From NCBI GenBank assembly GCA_002102225.1, contig LQPB01000027.1, forward strand, positions 1 through 54,935: DNA of 54,935 nucleotides. The letters run 5' to 3'. Source of the DNA: Mycobacterium interjectum (lineage in GTDB: Bacteria; Actinomycetota; Actinomycetes; Mycobacteriales; Mycobacteriaceae). Shown in pieces: positions 1 through 11,187 of this stretch (positions within the stretch are counted from its first letter, which is position 1; each line of letters begins with the position of its first letter). A program made the translations under genes and the position numbers. The notes beneath the pieces were generated by a model, which did no database searches, was not told where the DNA came from, and saw nothing but the letters and a program-made list of their open reading frames with translations.

Positions 1-354
1 CGGTCGAGGGGGCCGGCGCCGGCCCCGCCCCCGGCCACCTCGACCGCGGCCGCGCCGCCTCCGCCGACGACGACACCGACCGGGCCGCGGCAGGTCACCT
101 ATTCGGTGACCGGCACCAAGGCGCCGGGTGACATCATCTCGGTCACCTACGTCGACGCGTCCGGTCGCTCGCGCACCCAGCACAACGTGTACATCCCGTG
201 GTCGATGACCGTGACGCCGATCTCCACCTCCGACGTCGGATCGGTGCAGGCCTCCAGCCTGTTCCGGGTCAGCCGGCTCAATTGCTCGATCACCACCAGC
301 GACGGGACGGTGCTGTCGTCGAACAACAGCGACTCACCGCAGACGAGCTGCTGA
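1..354 (+). CDS. mmpS3: MmpS3-like membrane protein, C-terminal part (5' end outside window)
   Basis: The frame is open from the first base and ends with TGA at 352-354, so only the last 117 residues are present. A Pro/Thr/Ala-rich linker (about residues 1-32 of the fragment) leads into a beta-rich domain beginning QVTYSVTG and ending NSDSPQTSC. This layout fits the periplasmic part of MmpS proteins, small membrane proteins that in other family members partner MmpL transporters in lipid or siderophore export. MmpS3 itself has no clear MmpL partner. The assignment also rests on synteny, since mmpS3 precedes the Rv2197c-type gene next to qcrB in M. tuberculosis. The stop overlaps the next start by one base (TGATG), suggesting coupled translation. 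Confidence 0.8.
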   Translation, partial: RSRGPAPAPPPATSTAAAPPPPTTTPTGPRQVTYSVTGTKAPGDIISVTYVDASGRSRTQHNVYIPWSMTVTPISTSDVGSVQASSLFRVSRLNCSITTSDGTVLSSNNSDSPQTSC

Positions 355-998
355 TGGTCAGCAGATACTCGGCCTACCGGCGTGGCTCCGACACCATCCC
401 GCCCGACGTCATCGATCGCCTCCTGCTGGGCGCCTGCGCTGCCGTCTGGCTGGCGTTGTTGGGCGTCAGCGTGGCCGCCGCCGTCGCACTGGCCGACCTG
501 GGCCGGGGCTTCCACAAGACGGCCGGCGGCTCGCACACTCCGTGGGCGTTGTACGCCGTCATCATCGTCTCCGCGCTGATCATCGCCGGGGCGATCCCGG
601 TGCTGTTGCGGGCCCGTCGGATGGGCCTGATCGAGCCCGCAACACGGCCCGGGGCTGGGCCGGCACGCGGCCCGCAGCGGCCCCCGGTGCGCCTGATGGC
701 CCCCGCGCCGCGCACCGCGGCCGAGCGGGCGCGCCAGCCGAGGACGCAGTCGGCCGAGCCGGCGACGCTGTGGTCGGGCACCGCGGTGGATCGGGTCTGG
801 TTGCGCGGCACGGTCATCCTCACCGGCACGATGGGCGCCGCTCTCATTGCGGCCGCGACGGCGACCTACCTGATGGCCGTCGGTGACGACGGCCCGTCGT
901 GGGTGGTCTACGCGGTGGCCGGGGTGGTCACCGCGGCGATGCCGGCGGTGGAGTGGCTGCACATCCGCCAGCTACGCGGCCTCAAGGACCCGCGCTAG
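354..998 (+). CDS. Four-helix integral membrane protein (Rv2197c-like, DUF2561 type)
   Basis: This 214-residue protein has four predicted membrane helices at about residues 25-46, 66-86, 153-174 and 182-201. A Pro/Arg/Ala-rich loop (about 95-140) separates the helix pairs. The frame is open further upstream, but ATG 354 was chosen because it overlaps the mmpS3 stop by one base and gives the length I recall for the M. tuberculosis homologue. No catalytic motif is visible and the function is unknown. It converges on qcrB, with 93 bp between the two genes. Confidence 0.8.
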   Translation: MVSRYSAYRRGSDTIPPDVIDRLLLGACAAVWLALLGVSVAAAVALADLGRGFHKTAGGSHTPWALYAVIIVSALIIAGAIPVLLRARRMGLIEPATRPGAGPARGPQRPPVRLMAPAPRTAAERARQPRTQSAEPATLWSGTAVDRVWLRGTVILTGTMGAALIAAATATYLMAVGDDGPSWVVYAVAGVVTAAMPAVEWLHIRQLRGLKDPR

Positions 999-1010
999 CC
1001 GCGCGGGCCC

Positions 1011-1069
1011 GCGACACATCAACCGCTGCGACGACACGCCGAAATGCGCCGCACGCGTTGATGTCTCGC
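1011..1069. repeat. Imperfect 13-bp inverted repeat between convergent genes
   Basis: Arms GCGACACATCAAC (1011-1023) and GTTGATGTCTCGC (1057-1069) pair at 12 of 13 positions across a 33-nt loop. They lie between the stops of the Rv2197c-like gene and qcrB. No T-run follows on either strand. A bidirectional terminator or an RNA-stabilising hairpin is possible; a protein-binding site cannot be excluded. Confidence 0.35.
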
Positions 1070-1091
1070 GGCGCAGCCGGCTCAGCGCGGT

Positions 1092-2792
1092 TTAGTGCTC
1101 GCCGTGCTCGCCATTCGGCGAGCCGTTCGGCGAGCCGACGACGCTCTCCTGGTGCTCGCGCAGCGCGGTCAGCGCGCGCTGCTCGGAGGAGTGCGCCGCC
1201 TCGCGCAGCGCGGCATCCTCGGACGCCGGGTCGGCACGCAGGAAGCTGCCGCTACCCGGCGAGCCGGCCGAGCCCAGCTTGTTCATCCGCTTGGGCAACG
1301 CCGCGCCCTGGTACTCGAGCGGGATCGGGTGGCCGTGGTCGTCGACGGGGCCGAGCGGCTGGTGCAGCTCGATGTACGCGCCGTGCGGCAGCCGCTTGAT
1401 GATGCCCGTCTCGATGCCGTGCTCGAGCACCTCGCGGTCGCTGCGCTGCAACCCGATGCACCACCGGTAGGTGATGAAGTAGACGAACGGCGGAAGGATC
1501 ACCATCCCGATGCGCCCGATCCACGTCGTCGCGTTCAGCGAGATGTGGAACTTGAACGCGATGATGTCGTTCATCGCCGCCAGGGTCAGCACCATGTAGA
1601 AGGAGATCGCCATCGCGCCGATCGAGGTGCGCACCGGCACGTCGCGCGGCCGCTGCAGCAGATTGTGGTGCGCGTAGTCGCCGGAGAACCGCTTCTCCAG
1701 GAACGGGTAGATGATCAGCAGGATGAAGATCAGGCCCATCAGCAGCGCGACCCAGACCGGGGCCGGAATGGTGTGGTGCCAGAAGTAGAACTCCCACGGC
1801 GGCCAGATACGGGCCAGGCCCTCGGTCCACATCATGTAGAAGTCCGGCTGCGAGCCCGCCGAGACGTGAGATGGCTTGTAGGGGCCCAGGTTCCAGATCG
1901 GATTGATCTGCAGCAGCCCGCCCATCAGGCCGAGCACCCCGACGATCGCCGCGAAGAACGCGCCGGACTTGACGGCGAAGATCGGCATCACCCGCACGCC
2001 GACCACGTTGTGTTCGGTGCGGCCGGGGCCGGGGAACTGCGTGTGCTTCTGGAACCACACGAACGCCAGGTGCATCCCGATCAGCGCCAGGATGATTCCC
2101 GGCAACAGCAGGATGTGCAGGGCGTACATGCGCGGGATGATGGCGCCCACCGCCGCGCATTCGTTGCCGATGCCACCGCAGGGGAAGTCGCCGCCGAACA
2201 GCGCCCAGTGCAGCCACGTGCCGATCACGGGCATCCCCAACGTGATCGAGGACAGGGCGGCGCGCAGCCCGATGCCGGACAGCAGGTCGTCGGGCAGCGA
2301 GTAGCCGAAGTAGCCCTCGAACATCGCGAGGATCAGCAGCAGCGACCCGATCACCCAGTTCGCCTCGCGGGGCCGCCGGAACGCGCCGGTGAAGAAGATG
2401 CGCGCCAGGTGCACCATGATCGACGCGGCGAAAAGCAAAGCGGCCCAGTGGTGAACCTGCCGGACGAACAGCCCGCCGCGCACCTCGAACGAGATGTCGA
2501 GCGTCGACGCGAAGGCCTTGGACATGTCGACGCCGCGCAGCGGTTGGTAGGCGCCGTTGTAGGTGACCTCGGCCATGGACGGGTCGAAGAACAGCGTCAG
2601 ATACACGCCGGTGAGCAGCAGCACCACGAAGCTGTACATGGCGATCTCGCCCAGCAGGAAAGACCAGTGCGTCGGAAACACCTTGTTGAGCTGCCTGCGC
2701 ACCGCCGCCGACGGGTGGTAGCGCGTGTCGATGTCCTCGCCCTGACGGGCCAGGACGTCACCGATCTTCGGGGGACTCAGTTTGGGGCTCAT
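1092..2792 (-). CDS. qcrB: Cytochrome bc1 complex cytochrome b subunit
   Basis: The 566-residue, multi-helix protein is the quinol-oxidising b subunit of the actinobacterial bc1-aa3 supercomplex in the plasma membrane. Candidate ligands of the two b hemes are visible as histidine pairs in two helices: H114/H115 with H128, and H226 with H241. The PEWY-type motif of the quinol site appears as PPWEFYF in the middle of the protein. The hydrophilic C-terminus carries a short repeated SPNG element and is slightly longer than the M. tuberculosis protein (about 549 residues). The ATG at 2792 overlaps the qcrA stop by 4 bp, so it is the last gene of ctaE-qcrC-qcrA-qcrB. In M. tuberculosis this subunit is the target of Q203-type inhibitors. 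Confidence 0.97.
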   Translation of the reverse strand: MSPKLSPPKIGDVLARQGEDIDTRYHPSAAVRRQLNKVFPTHWSFLLGEIAMYSFVVLLLTGVYLTLFFDPSMAEVTYNGAYQPLRGVDMSKAFASTLDISFEVRGGLFVRQVHHWAALLFAASIMVHLARIFFTGAFRRPREANWVIGSLLLILAMFEGYFGYSLPDDLLSGIGLRAALSSITLGMPVIGTWLHWALFGGDFPCGGIGNECAAVGAIIPRMYALHILLLPGIILALIGMHLAFVWFQKHTQFPGPGRTEHNVVGVRVMPIFAVKSGAFFAAIVGVLGLMGGLLQINPIWNLGPYKPSHVSAGSQPDFYMMWTEGLARIWPPWEFYFWHHTIPAPVWVALLMGLIFILLIIYPFLEKRFSGDYAHHNLLQRPRDVPVRTSIGAMAISFYMVLTLAAMNDIIAFKFHISLNATTWIGRIGMVILPPFVYFITYRWCIGLQRSDREVLEHGIETGIIKRLPHGAYIELHQPLGPVDDHGHPIPLEYQGAALPKRMNKLGSAGSPGSGSFLRADPASEDAALREAAHSSEQRALTALREHQESVVGSPNGSPNGEHGEH

Positions 2793-3997
2793 GTCGTCGT
2801 CCTCTCCCAGAATGCCGGTCCGACGGGCTCGATGAAGTCACCGTTGGCGACCAGGTACCCGTTGGAGTCGATCGTGATGGGCAGTTGCGCCAGCGCGCGC
2901 GCCGCCGGACCGAAGATCGGCTTGGCGAAGTGCAGGGCGTCGAACTGCGACTGGTGGCAGGGGCACAGGATCCGGTAGGTCTGCTGTTCGTACAGCGACG
3001 CCGGGCAACCCAGGTGCGAGCACACCTTCGTGTAGGCGAAGAACTCGCCCCAGTTGAAGCTCTCCTGGCCCTGGCGCTTGACCATCCGTGACATGTCGGA
3101 CGGCCGGATCCGGATGAGCATCACGGGGTTGCGCACGCCCTGGTTGATCGCGCGGAGTTTTTCCTGCGATTCCGGGGTGGTGCCGTCCCCGTCGGACTCC
3201 CGCCAGGGAAAGACGGTTTCCATGCCGCCGGCGTCGAGGTCCTCGGGGCGCATCTTGATGAACGGTGACGCGCCGGCCGAGCCGGTGGCGCGCGCCAGGA
3301 AGATGGTCTCGCCCTTGTAGCGCGGGGTCCATCCGGAGGTCCACAGCACGGCCTTTTTGCCGTCGGCGGTGGGCACGACGGGCTTCCACGGGTTTTTGAT
3401 CAGGCCGCCGGCAAACGCCACCAGGGTCGACAGCCCGAACGCGCCGAGCCCCACGCCCAGGGACAGGCCGACCAGCTTGCGCCGCCCCACCGTCGAACCC
3501 TGATACGCGTCGGCTAGGTTGGCCACCACCGTCTTGCGATCGATCTCGCGCGAGGCGCCGTCATGGCGCTCCTGGATCGAAAGCTCTTCGGGGATAAACT
3601 TTTTCTGGTACAGGATCGCGCCGATGGCGATGCACAGGATCGACATTCCGAAGGTCAGGCCGTACAGCGGGGTGGCCAGCGTGTACAGCAGGCTGCCGGG
3701 GGCGTCCTTCGGCTTGTACTCCCATGGCCAGAACAAGAAGATCAGCAGCAACGCGACCCCGAAGAAGCCGCCCAGCAAAAGCCACCGGGCCACCGAGCGC
3801 TCGGCGCGCTTCTCGGCTTTGGTGCCCTCGATCGGCCAGCGCGGCTCCTTGAAGACGGTCTCGACGCCGTCGATCCTGCCGCCCAGGGCCACCAGTTCCT
3901 GTTGCGACATCGCGGCCAGCGCGGCGTCGCTGGGCTCCTGGGGTGCCCCCGGTCCGCCCTTGTCGGTGTCCGAGCCGCGGGTGTGTTCGTCGCTCAT
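2789..3997 (-). CDS. qcrA: Cytochrome bc1 complex Rieske iron-sulfur subunit
   Basis: This 402-residue protein has three N-terminal membrane helices (about 71-91, 105-129 and 176-199), as expected for actinobacterial QcrA; most bacterial Rieske proteins have one. The [2Fe-2S] site is intact: C326-x-H328-x2-C331 and C345-P-C347-H348. It passes electrons from quinol at QcrB to the diheme QcrC. The frame is open about 20 codons further upstream, but ATG 3997 was chosen because it overlaps the qcrC stop in an ATGA junction and begins [10 protein letters not shown], a typical soluble N-terminus. Its own stop overlaps the qcrB start. Confidence 0.95.
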   Translation of the reverse strand: MSDEHTRGSDTDKGGPGAPQEPSDAALAAMSQQELVALGGRIDGVETVFKEPRWPIEGTKAEKRAERSVARWLLLGGFFGVALLLIFLFWPWEYKPKDAPGSLLYTLATPLYGLTFGMSILCIAIGAILYQKKFIPEELSIQERHDGASREIDRKTVVANLADAYQGSTVGRRKLVGLSLGVGLGAFGLSTLVAFAGGLIKNPWKPVVPTADGKKAVLWTSGWTPRYKGETIFLARATGSAGASPFIKMRPEDLDAGGMETVFPWRESDGDGTTPESQEKLRAINQGVRNPVMLIRIRPSDMSRMVKRQGQESFNWGEFFAYTKVCSHLGCPASLYEQQTYRILCPCHQSQFDALHFAKPIFGPAARALAQLPITIDSNGYLVANGDFIEPVGPAFWERTTT

Positions 3998-4860
3998 GAT
4001 GCTCGCGCCCCAATCCACAGTGCCAACCCGATGGCGGCGACCATCCCGATGATCCACGCGGCCATGCCCTCGGGTGCGGGTCCGAAGCCACCGAGGCCGT
4101 AGCCGCCAGGCTGCCGCTCCTCGGAGACGGTTTTCACGTAGGCGATGATGTCCTTCTTGGCGTCGAAGGACAGCTGGCGGTCGGAGAACTTCGGCATGCT
4201 TTCCGGGCCGGTCAGCATCGCGGTGAGGATCTGCTGTTCGTTGGCTCCGCCCAGGTCGGGCGCGTACTTACCCGACGACAGGGCACCGCCCTTCCCGGTG
4301 AAGTTGTGGCACGAGGAGCAGTTGAGCCGGAACAGGTCGCCGCCGCGGCCGGGGTCGTCGCCGCGCAGCGAGTGCATCGCCAGGCTGCCATCGGGGTTGC
4401 GGACCACCGTGGGGCCGCCGCCGTTGGCCTGCACGTAGGCGCCGACCGCGTCGATCTGGGCCTCGTCGAAGATCGGCTCCTTGCGGGGTGCCTGGGCGGC
4501 GCCGGACATGACCGGCATGCGGCCGGTGGAGACCTGGAAGTAGACGGCCGCCTCGCCGACGCCGATCAGGCTGGGCCCCCGGTCGGGGACGCCCTGCAGG
4601 TTGGCGCCGTGGCAGGACACGCAGGACGTGTCGAACAGTTGCTTGCCGGTGCGTAGCAGCGCCGAGCCCGACTCGTCGGCGACGGCCACCTGCGGGGTGG
4701 GGGTCAGCACGGCGGCCAGGCCACCGGCGACGGTCAGCGCGATCAGCAGCAGCAGCCCGCCCGACAGGCGGCGGCGCAGCCGCCGTCGCGAGCGATCGCT
4801 CAGCGCTTTTCGCGGCTTGGTCCGCCGCGCACCGATTCGGGTAGACCCCAGTTTCTTCAA
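3994..4860 (-). CDS. qcrC: Cytochrome bc1 complex diheme cytochrome c subunit
   Basis: The 288-residue protein carries two covalent heme c sites, CVSCH at 80-84 and CSSCH at 181-185. An Arg-rich N-terminus and a membrane helix (about 34-53) precede them, and a C-terminal membrane anchor (about 265-285) follows. Methionines in the MPVM (115-118) and MPKF motifs are plausible axial ligands. Actinobacteria use this diheme subunit in place of a soluble cytochrome c to wire the bc1 complex directly to the aa3 oxidase. The gene lies between ctaE (30 bp upstream) and qcrA (4-bp overlap). Confidence 0.96.
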   Translation of the reverse strand: MKKLGSTRIGARRTKPRKALSDRSRRRLRRRLSGGLLLLIALTVAGGLAAVLTPTPQVAVADESGSALLRTGKQLFDTSCVSCHGANLQGVPDRGPSLIGVGEAAVYFQVSTGRMPVMSGAAQAPRKEPIFDEAQIDAVGAYVQANGGGPTVVRNPDGSLAMHSLRGDDPGRGGDLFRLNCSSCHNFTGKGGALSSGKYAPDLGGANEQQILTAMLTGPESMPKFSDRQLSFDAKKDIIAYVKTVSEERQPGGYGLGGFGPAPEGMAAWIIGMVAAIGLALWIGARAS

Positions 4861-4889
4861 CCGAGCACTCCTGTCCGTCTAGCGCCGGT

Positions 4890-6741
<1,852 letters not shown>

Positions 6742-8702
6742 GTCCCCGCCCCGCGGGGCACGTGCCGGATCCTGCTGCCAGGCCAGCCGTGCCGAACGCG
6801 CCGACGCCGCCCACGCCGACCACGGGCCGGCCGATGCCAGCGGTGAGGCCCACCCCTCGTCGGTCTCGGCCGTGACGCGCACGACGCGCACCCCGGGGCC
6901 GGCCAGCCACCGCGCGATGAGCGCGGTCTCCTCCACGAGCGCGCCGCCGATCGGGGCCGCCGTTCGCAAAATCGCCTGTGCGCCAGCGTGAATGGCGTCG
7001 ATCACCGGCATCGGGGGAACGCCGCGCCGGGCGGTGCCGGCCGCGGCGAGCTGGCCGTAGCGGATCACGGCGAGGTGGTAGCCGCCCCGGCCGTCGGGGC
7101 TGTCCGGCGCGGCGGCGATCAGCTCGGGCAGCGATGCCAGCGCCCGCAGCCGCTGACCACGCCACAGCGTCTCGATGGCGGTGGCGGTGCGGTCGCGCAG
7201 CCGCGCGGCGCTCTCGAAGTGACGTTGCTCGGCAAGCGCGCTGACGTGGCGCACGGCGGCGGCCAGGGCGGCGTTGTCCTGCCCGTCGATCAGGGCCGCG
7301 GCGCGCGCCACGGCCGCGGCGTATGAAGTGGCGGTGACGCCTCGGGCGGCCGGACAGGGTGACACTTCGACCTCGGGGCAGGCCGGTCCGTGCAGGGCCG
7401 ACCGGCCGAGCCGCGCGGTGCAGGTGCGGAGCCCGGTGAAGCGGGCCAGCAGCGCCGCGATGTCGGTGGCGTCGGTGCGCGAGCGGAACGGGCCGACGGC
7501 GCGGTCGTGCCGCGGCGCCCGGGTCGCCGCGAGCCGCGGAAACGCCTCGTCGGTGAGCGCCAGCCACCACCACCGTTGCGGGAAGCGCGACCGCCGGTTG
7601 TAGGGCGGCGCGTGCGCGGCCAGCAGCCGCAGCTCCCGCACCCCGGCCTCCAGCGCATGCGCGCACTCGACGTGGTCGACGGCGCCGGCCAGCGCGACCA
7701 TCTCCTTCATCCGGCCGCGGGGGTCCGCGCCGGTGAAGTACTGGCCCACCCGGCGGCGCAGGTCCACGGCGGTCCCGATGTAGAGCACTTCGCCCGCCGG
7801 CCCGCGGAACAGGTAGACACCCGGCCGGTGCGGAAGGCCTTCTGCGAGAACACGTTTGCGGCGCTGGGCCGGCGTCACGTCGGGCAGGTAGGAGCGCAGG
7901 TCGGCGTAGGTGTGCACGCCCTGGTTGCCGACCCGCTCGATGAGCGCGTGCAGCACGTCGACGGTGGCGCGGGCGTCGTCGAGGGCGCGGTGGGTCGGTT
8001 GGGCGGCCGCCGCGAACAGCCGCGCCAGGGCGCCCAGCCGCACGCTGGGGGCCTCCTCGCGGCTGAGCACCCGGCGGGCCAGGCGGACCGTGCACAGGAC
8101 CTGGGGACGTGGCCAGGGGATGTCGCAGCGCTGCGCGGCGGCCCGCAGGAACCCCACGTCGAAGCCGGCGTTGTGGGCGACCAGCACCGCCCCGTGGTCC
8201 AAGCCGGCGAACTCGAAGAACATCGGCAGCACGGCGTCGATGGTCGGGGCGTCGCACACCATCGCCGTCGTGATGCCGGTGAGCCGCACGATCTGGGGCG
8301 GGATGGCGCGCTGCGGGTCGACGAGGGTGGCGAACTCGCCGAGCACGACGCCGCCGCGGACCTTGACCGCCCCGATCTCGGTGATGGCGTCGCACGGCGC
8401 GCCGTCGGCGCTCTTGCTGCGTCCGCCGGTGGTCTCCAGGTCCACCACGACGAAAGTGGTGTCGCGCAACGGGGTTTCGTCGATTGGGGAGGCGGCCGGG
8501 TCCCAGCGCGGTCCCAAGTCGGCGAAACTCAGCTGAGTCGCACCACTCATGGCCGAGAGGTTAGGCACCCGCACCGACAGCGCCGCGGTTCCCACGCCGG
8601 GCCAGCGGCGGCGGATCGATCTCGGATTGTTGTCGGTGGCCCCGGTTAGCGTGCGGATCGACGCGAACTTCAGCGTTCGGATGACTGAGAGGACGGCCCC
8701 AG

Positions 8703-8948
8703 ATGGCATACGGCAGCGGCAAGGGTGAACCGGGGCCCGGTCCGGACGCACCGGTGGTGATCGACTGCGACGAGTGCGCGGTGCGCGGCCCGGGCTGCCG
8801 CGACTGCGTGGTCAGCGTGCTGCTCGGGGTTCCCCAGACCCTGCTGCGGGACGAACGGGCCGCGCTCGAAGTGCTCGCCGACGCGGGTCTCGCCCCGCGG
8901 CTGCGGTTGGTGCCGATTCGTCGCGACCGTGGAGCCGGTGTAGCCTAA
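8703..8948 (+). CDS. Small cysteine-rich protein, function unknown
   Basis: This 81-residue protein has the pattern C-x2-C-x6-C-x2-C near residues 23-36 ([14 protein letters not shown]). That spacing could bind one zinc or an iron-sulfur cluster. A helical C-terminal half and a basic tail (RRDRGAGVA) follow. It starts at ATG 8703 behind a GAGAGGA ribosome-binding site, and its codon use matches the genome. It lies between the divergent nuclease gene and the NlpC/P60 gene. I do not recognise a named family. Redox sensing, metal handling or nucleic-acid binding are all possible. Confidence 0.75.
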   Translation: MAYGSGKGEPGPGPDAPVVIDCDECAVRGPGCRDCVVSVLLGVPQTLLRDERAALEVLADAGLAPRLRLVPIRRDRGAGVA

Positions 8949-8991
8949 TTGCCTTGTGCGCCAAAACCGCTCGACGCTCTTAGAGGATTGC

Positions 8992-9031
8992 CATTATTCA
9001 CAAAGTAATGACAGAAATCTTCCCGATTTCT
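8992..9031. promoter_or_regulatory. Two adjacent dyads in the AT-rich leader before the NlpC/P60 gene
   Basis: Two hairpin-like dyads lie end to end. CATTA (8992-8996) pairs with TAATG (9006-9010), and AGAAATC (9013-9019) pairs with GATTTCT (9025-9031) across 5 nt. The surrounding 190 bp is much richer in A+T than the rest of the window. Candidate promoter elements lie downstream: TTGGAC at 9044-9049 with TAACCT at 9069-9074, and TAAACT at 9085-9090. This may be an operator pair or a structured 5' end. Confidence 0.35.
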
Positions 9032-9142
9032 TAACGACCCGGTTTGGACAAACGTCGATATCGTTCCGTAACCTGTTTGAGACCTAAACTAGTCCGACGG
9101 CGCTCCGGCAGTGCCAGTCCAGGCCGTTTAAGGATGCAAATT

Positions 9143-10297
9143 TTGAGGCTCGACTCTATGTACCCCTGTGCGCGTGTCGTCACACGTTCTGCCCTCGGTA
9201 CGTTAGCGGGCTTGATCGTCTTCACGGGGGTTTTTGCCGCGAATTCCGCGGCCGATCCGGCCGAGGACGCGCTGGCCAAACTGAACCAGCTGTCCCGCCA
9301 GGCCGAACAGACCACCGAGGCGATGCACAGCGCGCAGCTTGACCTGAACCAGAAGCTGGCGGTCCAGCAGGCGGCGGAAAAGAAGCACGCCGACGACCAG
9401 GCCGCCGTGGATTCGGCGAAGGCGCGCCTGGCCGCCTTCCAGGGCGCGGTCAACAAGCTCGCCGCGGCGCAATACATGGGCGGCCGCGTCGACGGCATGG
9501 AGGCGATGCTCACCGCCGGATCGCCGCAGGGCCTGATCGACAAGCTGGCCGTGCAGCGGGTGATGGCGACGCAGATGCGCACGCAGATGGCGAGCTACCG
9601 GATCGCGGGGGCGCAGGCCGCCGAGGCCGAGCGGGCGTCCGCCAAGTCCGCGGCCGACGCCAAGAGCGCGGCCGAGCAGGCCGCGGCCGTGCGGGCCAGC
9701 CTGCAGTCCAAGCAGAGCCAGCTGCAGGTGCAGATCGCGGTCGTCAAATCCCAGTACGTGTCCCTCACGCCGCAGCAGCGCACCGCGCTGGCCGACCCCG
9801 GGCAGGTCCCGGCGGCCGCCCCGGCGCCCGGCGCGCCGGCCCCGGACGCGGTGCCGCCGCCCGGCGGGCCGGCGCCCGCTGACGCGCCGCCACCCGCCGG
9901 CATGATGCCGGGGATGCCGGGAATGCAACCCCCGGGCGGCGTGGGCGGCGGTGACCGCGCGACCGTCGTGCAGGCGGCATTGACCCAGGTCGGTTCGTCC
10001 TACGTGTGGGGCGGCGCATCACCCGGCGCGTTCGACTGCTCCGGTTTGGTGATGTGGGCGTTCCAGCAGGCCGGGATCTCGCTGCCGCATTCCAGCCAGG
10101 CGCAGGCCCAGGGCGGTCAGCCGGTGGCGCTGTCGGATCTGCAGCCCGGCGACGTGGTGACGTTCTACAACGACGCGTCGCACAGCGGCATCTATGTCGG
10201 CGACGGCATGGTGATCCATTCCTCCACCTACGGCGTGCCGGTGCGGGTGGTGCCGATGGGCGCCGCAGGCCCGGTCCACGACGCCCGTCGCTACTAA
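9143..10297 (+). CDS. Secreted NlpC/P60 peptidoglycan endopeptidase (Rv2190c-like)
   Basis: The 384-residue hydrolase has an N-terminal signal sequence ending near ANSAADP and a long Ala/Gln-rich coiled coil (about 35-210). A Pro/Gly linker and a C-terminal NlpC/P60 domain follow. The catalytic triad positions are C299 (DCSGLV), H347 (ASHSGIYVG) and H359 (MVIHSS). The family cleaves the D-Glu to meso-DAP bond of stem peptides, and the coiled coil probably autoinhibits or positions the enzyme. TTG 9143 was chosen because AAGGA (9130-9134) sits 8 nt upstream and the length matches the M. tuberculosis protein (385). ATG 9134 and ATG 9158 are in-frame alternatives. Confidence 0.93.
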   Translation: MRLDSMYPCARVVTRSALGTLAGLIVFTGVFAANSAADPAEDALAKLNQLSRQAEQTTEAMHSAQLDLNQKLAVQQAAEKKHADDQAAVDSAKARLAAFQGAVNKLAAAQYMGGRVDGMEAMLTAGSPQGLIDKLAVQRVMATQMRTQMASYRIAGAQAAEAERASAKSAADAKSAAEQAAAVRASLQSKQSQLQVQIAVVKSQYVSLTPQQRTALADPGQVPAAAPAPGAPAPDAVPPPGGPAPADAPPPAGMMPGMPGMQPPGGVGGGDRATVVQAALTQVGSSYVWGGASPGAFDCSGLVMWAFQQAGISLPHSSQAQAQGGQPVALSDLQPGDVVTFYNDASHSGIYVGDGMVIHSSTYGVPVRVVPMGAAGPVHDARRY

Positions 10298-10379
10298 TAA
10301 CCACCTCGGCCGGCGGCGTCGGCGCCTGGCGATCCTGCTGGCGTGGGTATTCGCCCTCGAGCTGATCGTCGCGGCGGCG

Positions 10380-11177
10380 GTGCCGTTCGACGCCCGCGAC
10401 GCCACGGCGAGGCACGCCCAGCTGGTCACCCCCCCGCGCAGTGCGGCCGGGGCCACCACGAGGTCGCTGGTCGTCGGTGGCCGCACCGTCCGGCTGGTGG
10501 GGCTGGGCGGTGCCATCACCGACCGGTTGCTGTCCCGGGTGGCGTCCGATATCGGCGGCGCGATCACCGCGGTGACGGCATTCTGGGGCGGTGATTGGCC
10601 GCGCGACATCTCGATCCTGGCCACCGGTTCGGCCGAACAGTTCCGGGCCGCCGCCGGCGGGGGACCGCCATCGCAGTGGGTCGACATCGCGGCCGTGACG
10701 GTGGCCGACCGCGTCGATCCCGCGCACCGGGCGGCGTTCGGACAACGGATCGTGTTCGCGCCGGGCGCCGCCACCATGAACGACGGTGCGCTACGAATTG
10801 TGTTGACGCACGAGCTTTTTCACTACGCGGCACGCGCCGACACCGCCGCGGACGCGCCCCACTGGATCACTGAAGGGGTCGCCGACTTCGTCGCCCGGCC
10901 GCAGACCCCGGTGCCCGCCGACGCGCTGCCGGTGCCGCTCACGCTGCCGACCGACAACGACCTGGACGCGCCGGGGCCGCAGCGCTCGCTGGCCTACGAC
11001 CGCGCATGGTGGTTCGCCCGCTTCGTCGCCGACACCTACGGGACGCCCAAGTTGCACGACCTGTACCTGGCCACCTGCGGTGTCGGGCACGTCGACGTGC
11101 CCACCGCCGTCCACGACGTCCTCGGCACCGACACGGCCGGGCTGCTGGTGCACTGGCACCAATGGCCGCCCCGCTAG
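10380..11177 (+). CDS. Membrane-anchored HExxH metallopeptidase-like protein (Rv2189c-like)
   Basis: The 265-residue product from GTG 10380 contains HELFH (H144, E145, H148), followed by WITEG with E165. This is a gluzincin-like zinc site of the peptidase MA type. No substrate can be predicted. The in-frame sequence just upstream (10296-10379) encodes HLGRRRRRLAILLAW and a further hydrophobic stretch, a convincing signal anchor, yet it has no ATG, GTG or TTG back to the in-frame stop at 10212. The true start may therefore be a CTG (10326) or another rare codon. The gene follows the NlpC/P60 gene directly and precedes pimB'. Confidence 0.82.
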   Translation: MPFDARDATARHAQLVTPPRSAAGATTRSLVVGGRTVRLVGLGGAITDRLLSRVASDIGGAITAVTAFWGGDWPRDISILATGSAEQFRAAAGGGPPSQWVDIAAVTVADRVDPAHRAAFGQRIVFAPGAATMNDGALRIVLTHELFHYAARADTAADAPHWITEGVADFVARPQTPVPADALPVPLTLPTDNDLDAPGPQRSLAYDRAWWFARFVADTYGTPKLHDLYLATCGVGHVDVPTAVHDVLGTDTAGLLVHWHQWPPR

Positions 11178-11187
11178 CCTGACGCAG

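Noticed and set aside
1096..1140. Short tandem repeat at the end of qcrB
   Set aside because: It encodes a repeated SPNG in a disordered tail; a simple-sequence repeat within a gene with no separate function evident.
1095..2978. A 627-codon open frame antisense to qcrB and qcrA
   Set aside because: High G+C makes stops rare on the opposite strand. The product is Arg/Gln/His-rich with no domain, and qcrB and qcrA are certain on the other strand.
8949..9142. c-di-AMP (ydaO type) riboswitch before the NlpC/P60 gene
   Set aside because: Such riboswitches control related hydrolase genes in actinobacteria, but the conserved riboswitch core could not be found by eye. Only two short dyads are visible.
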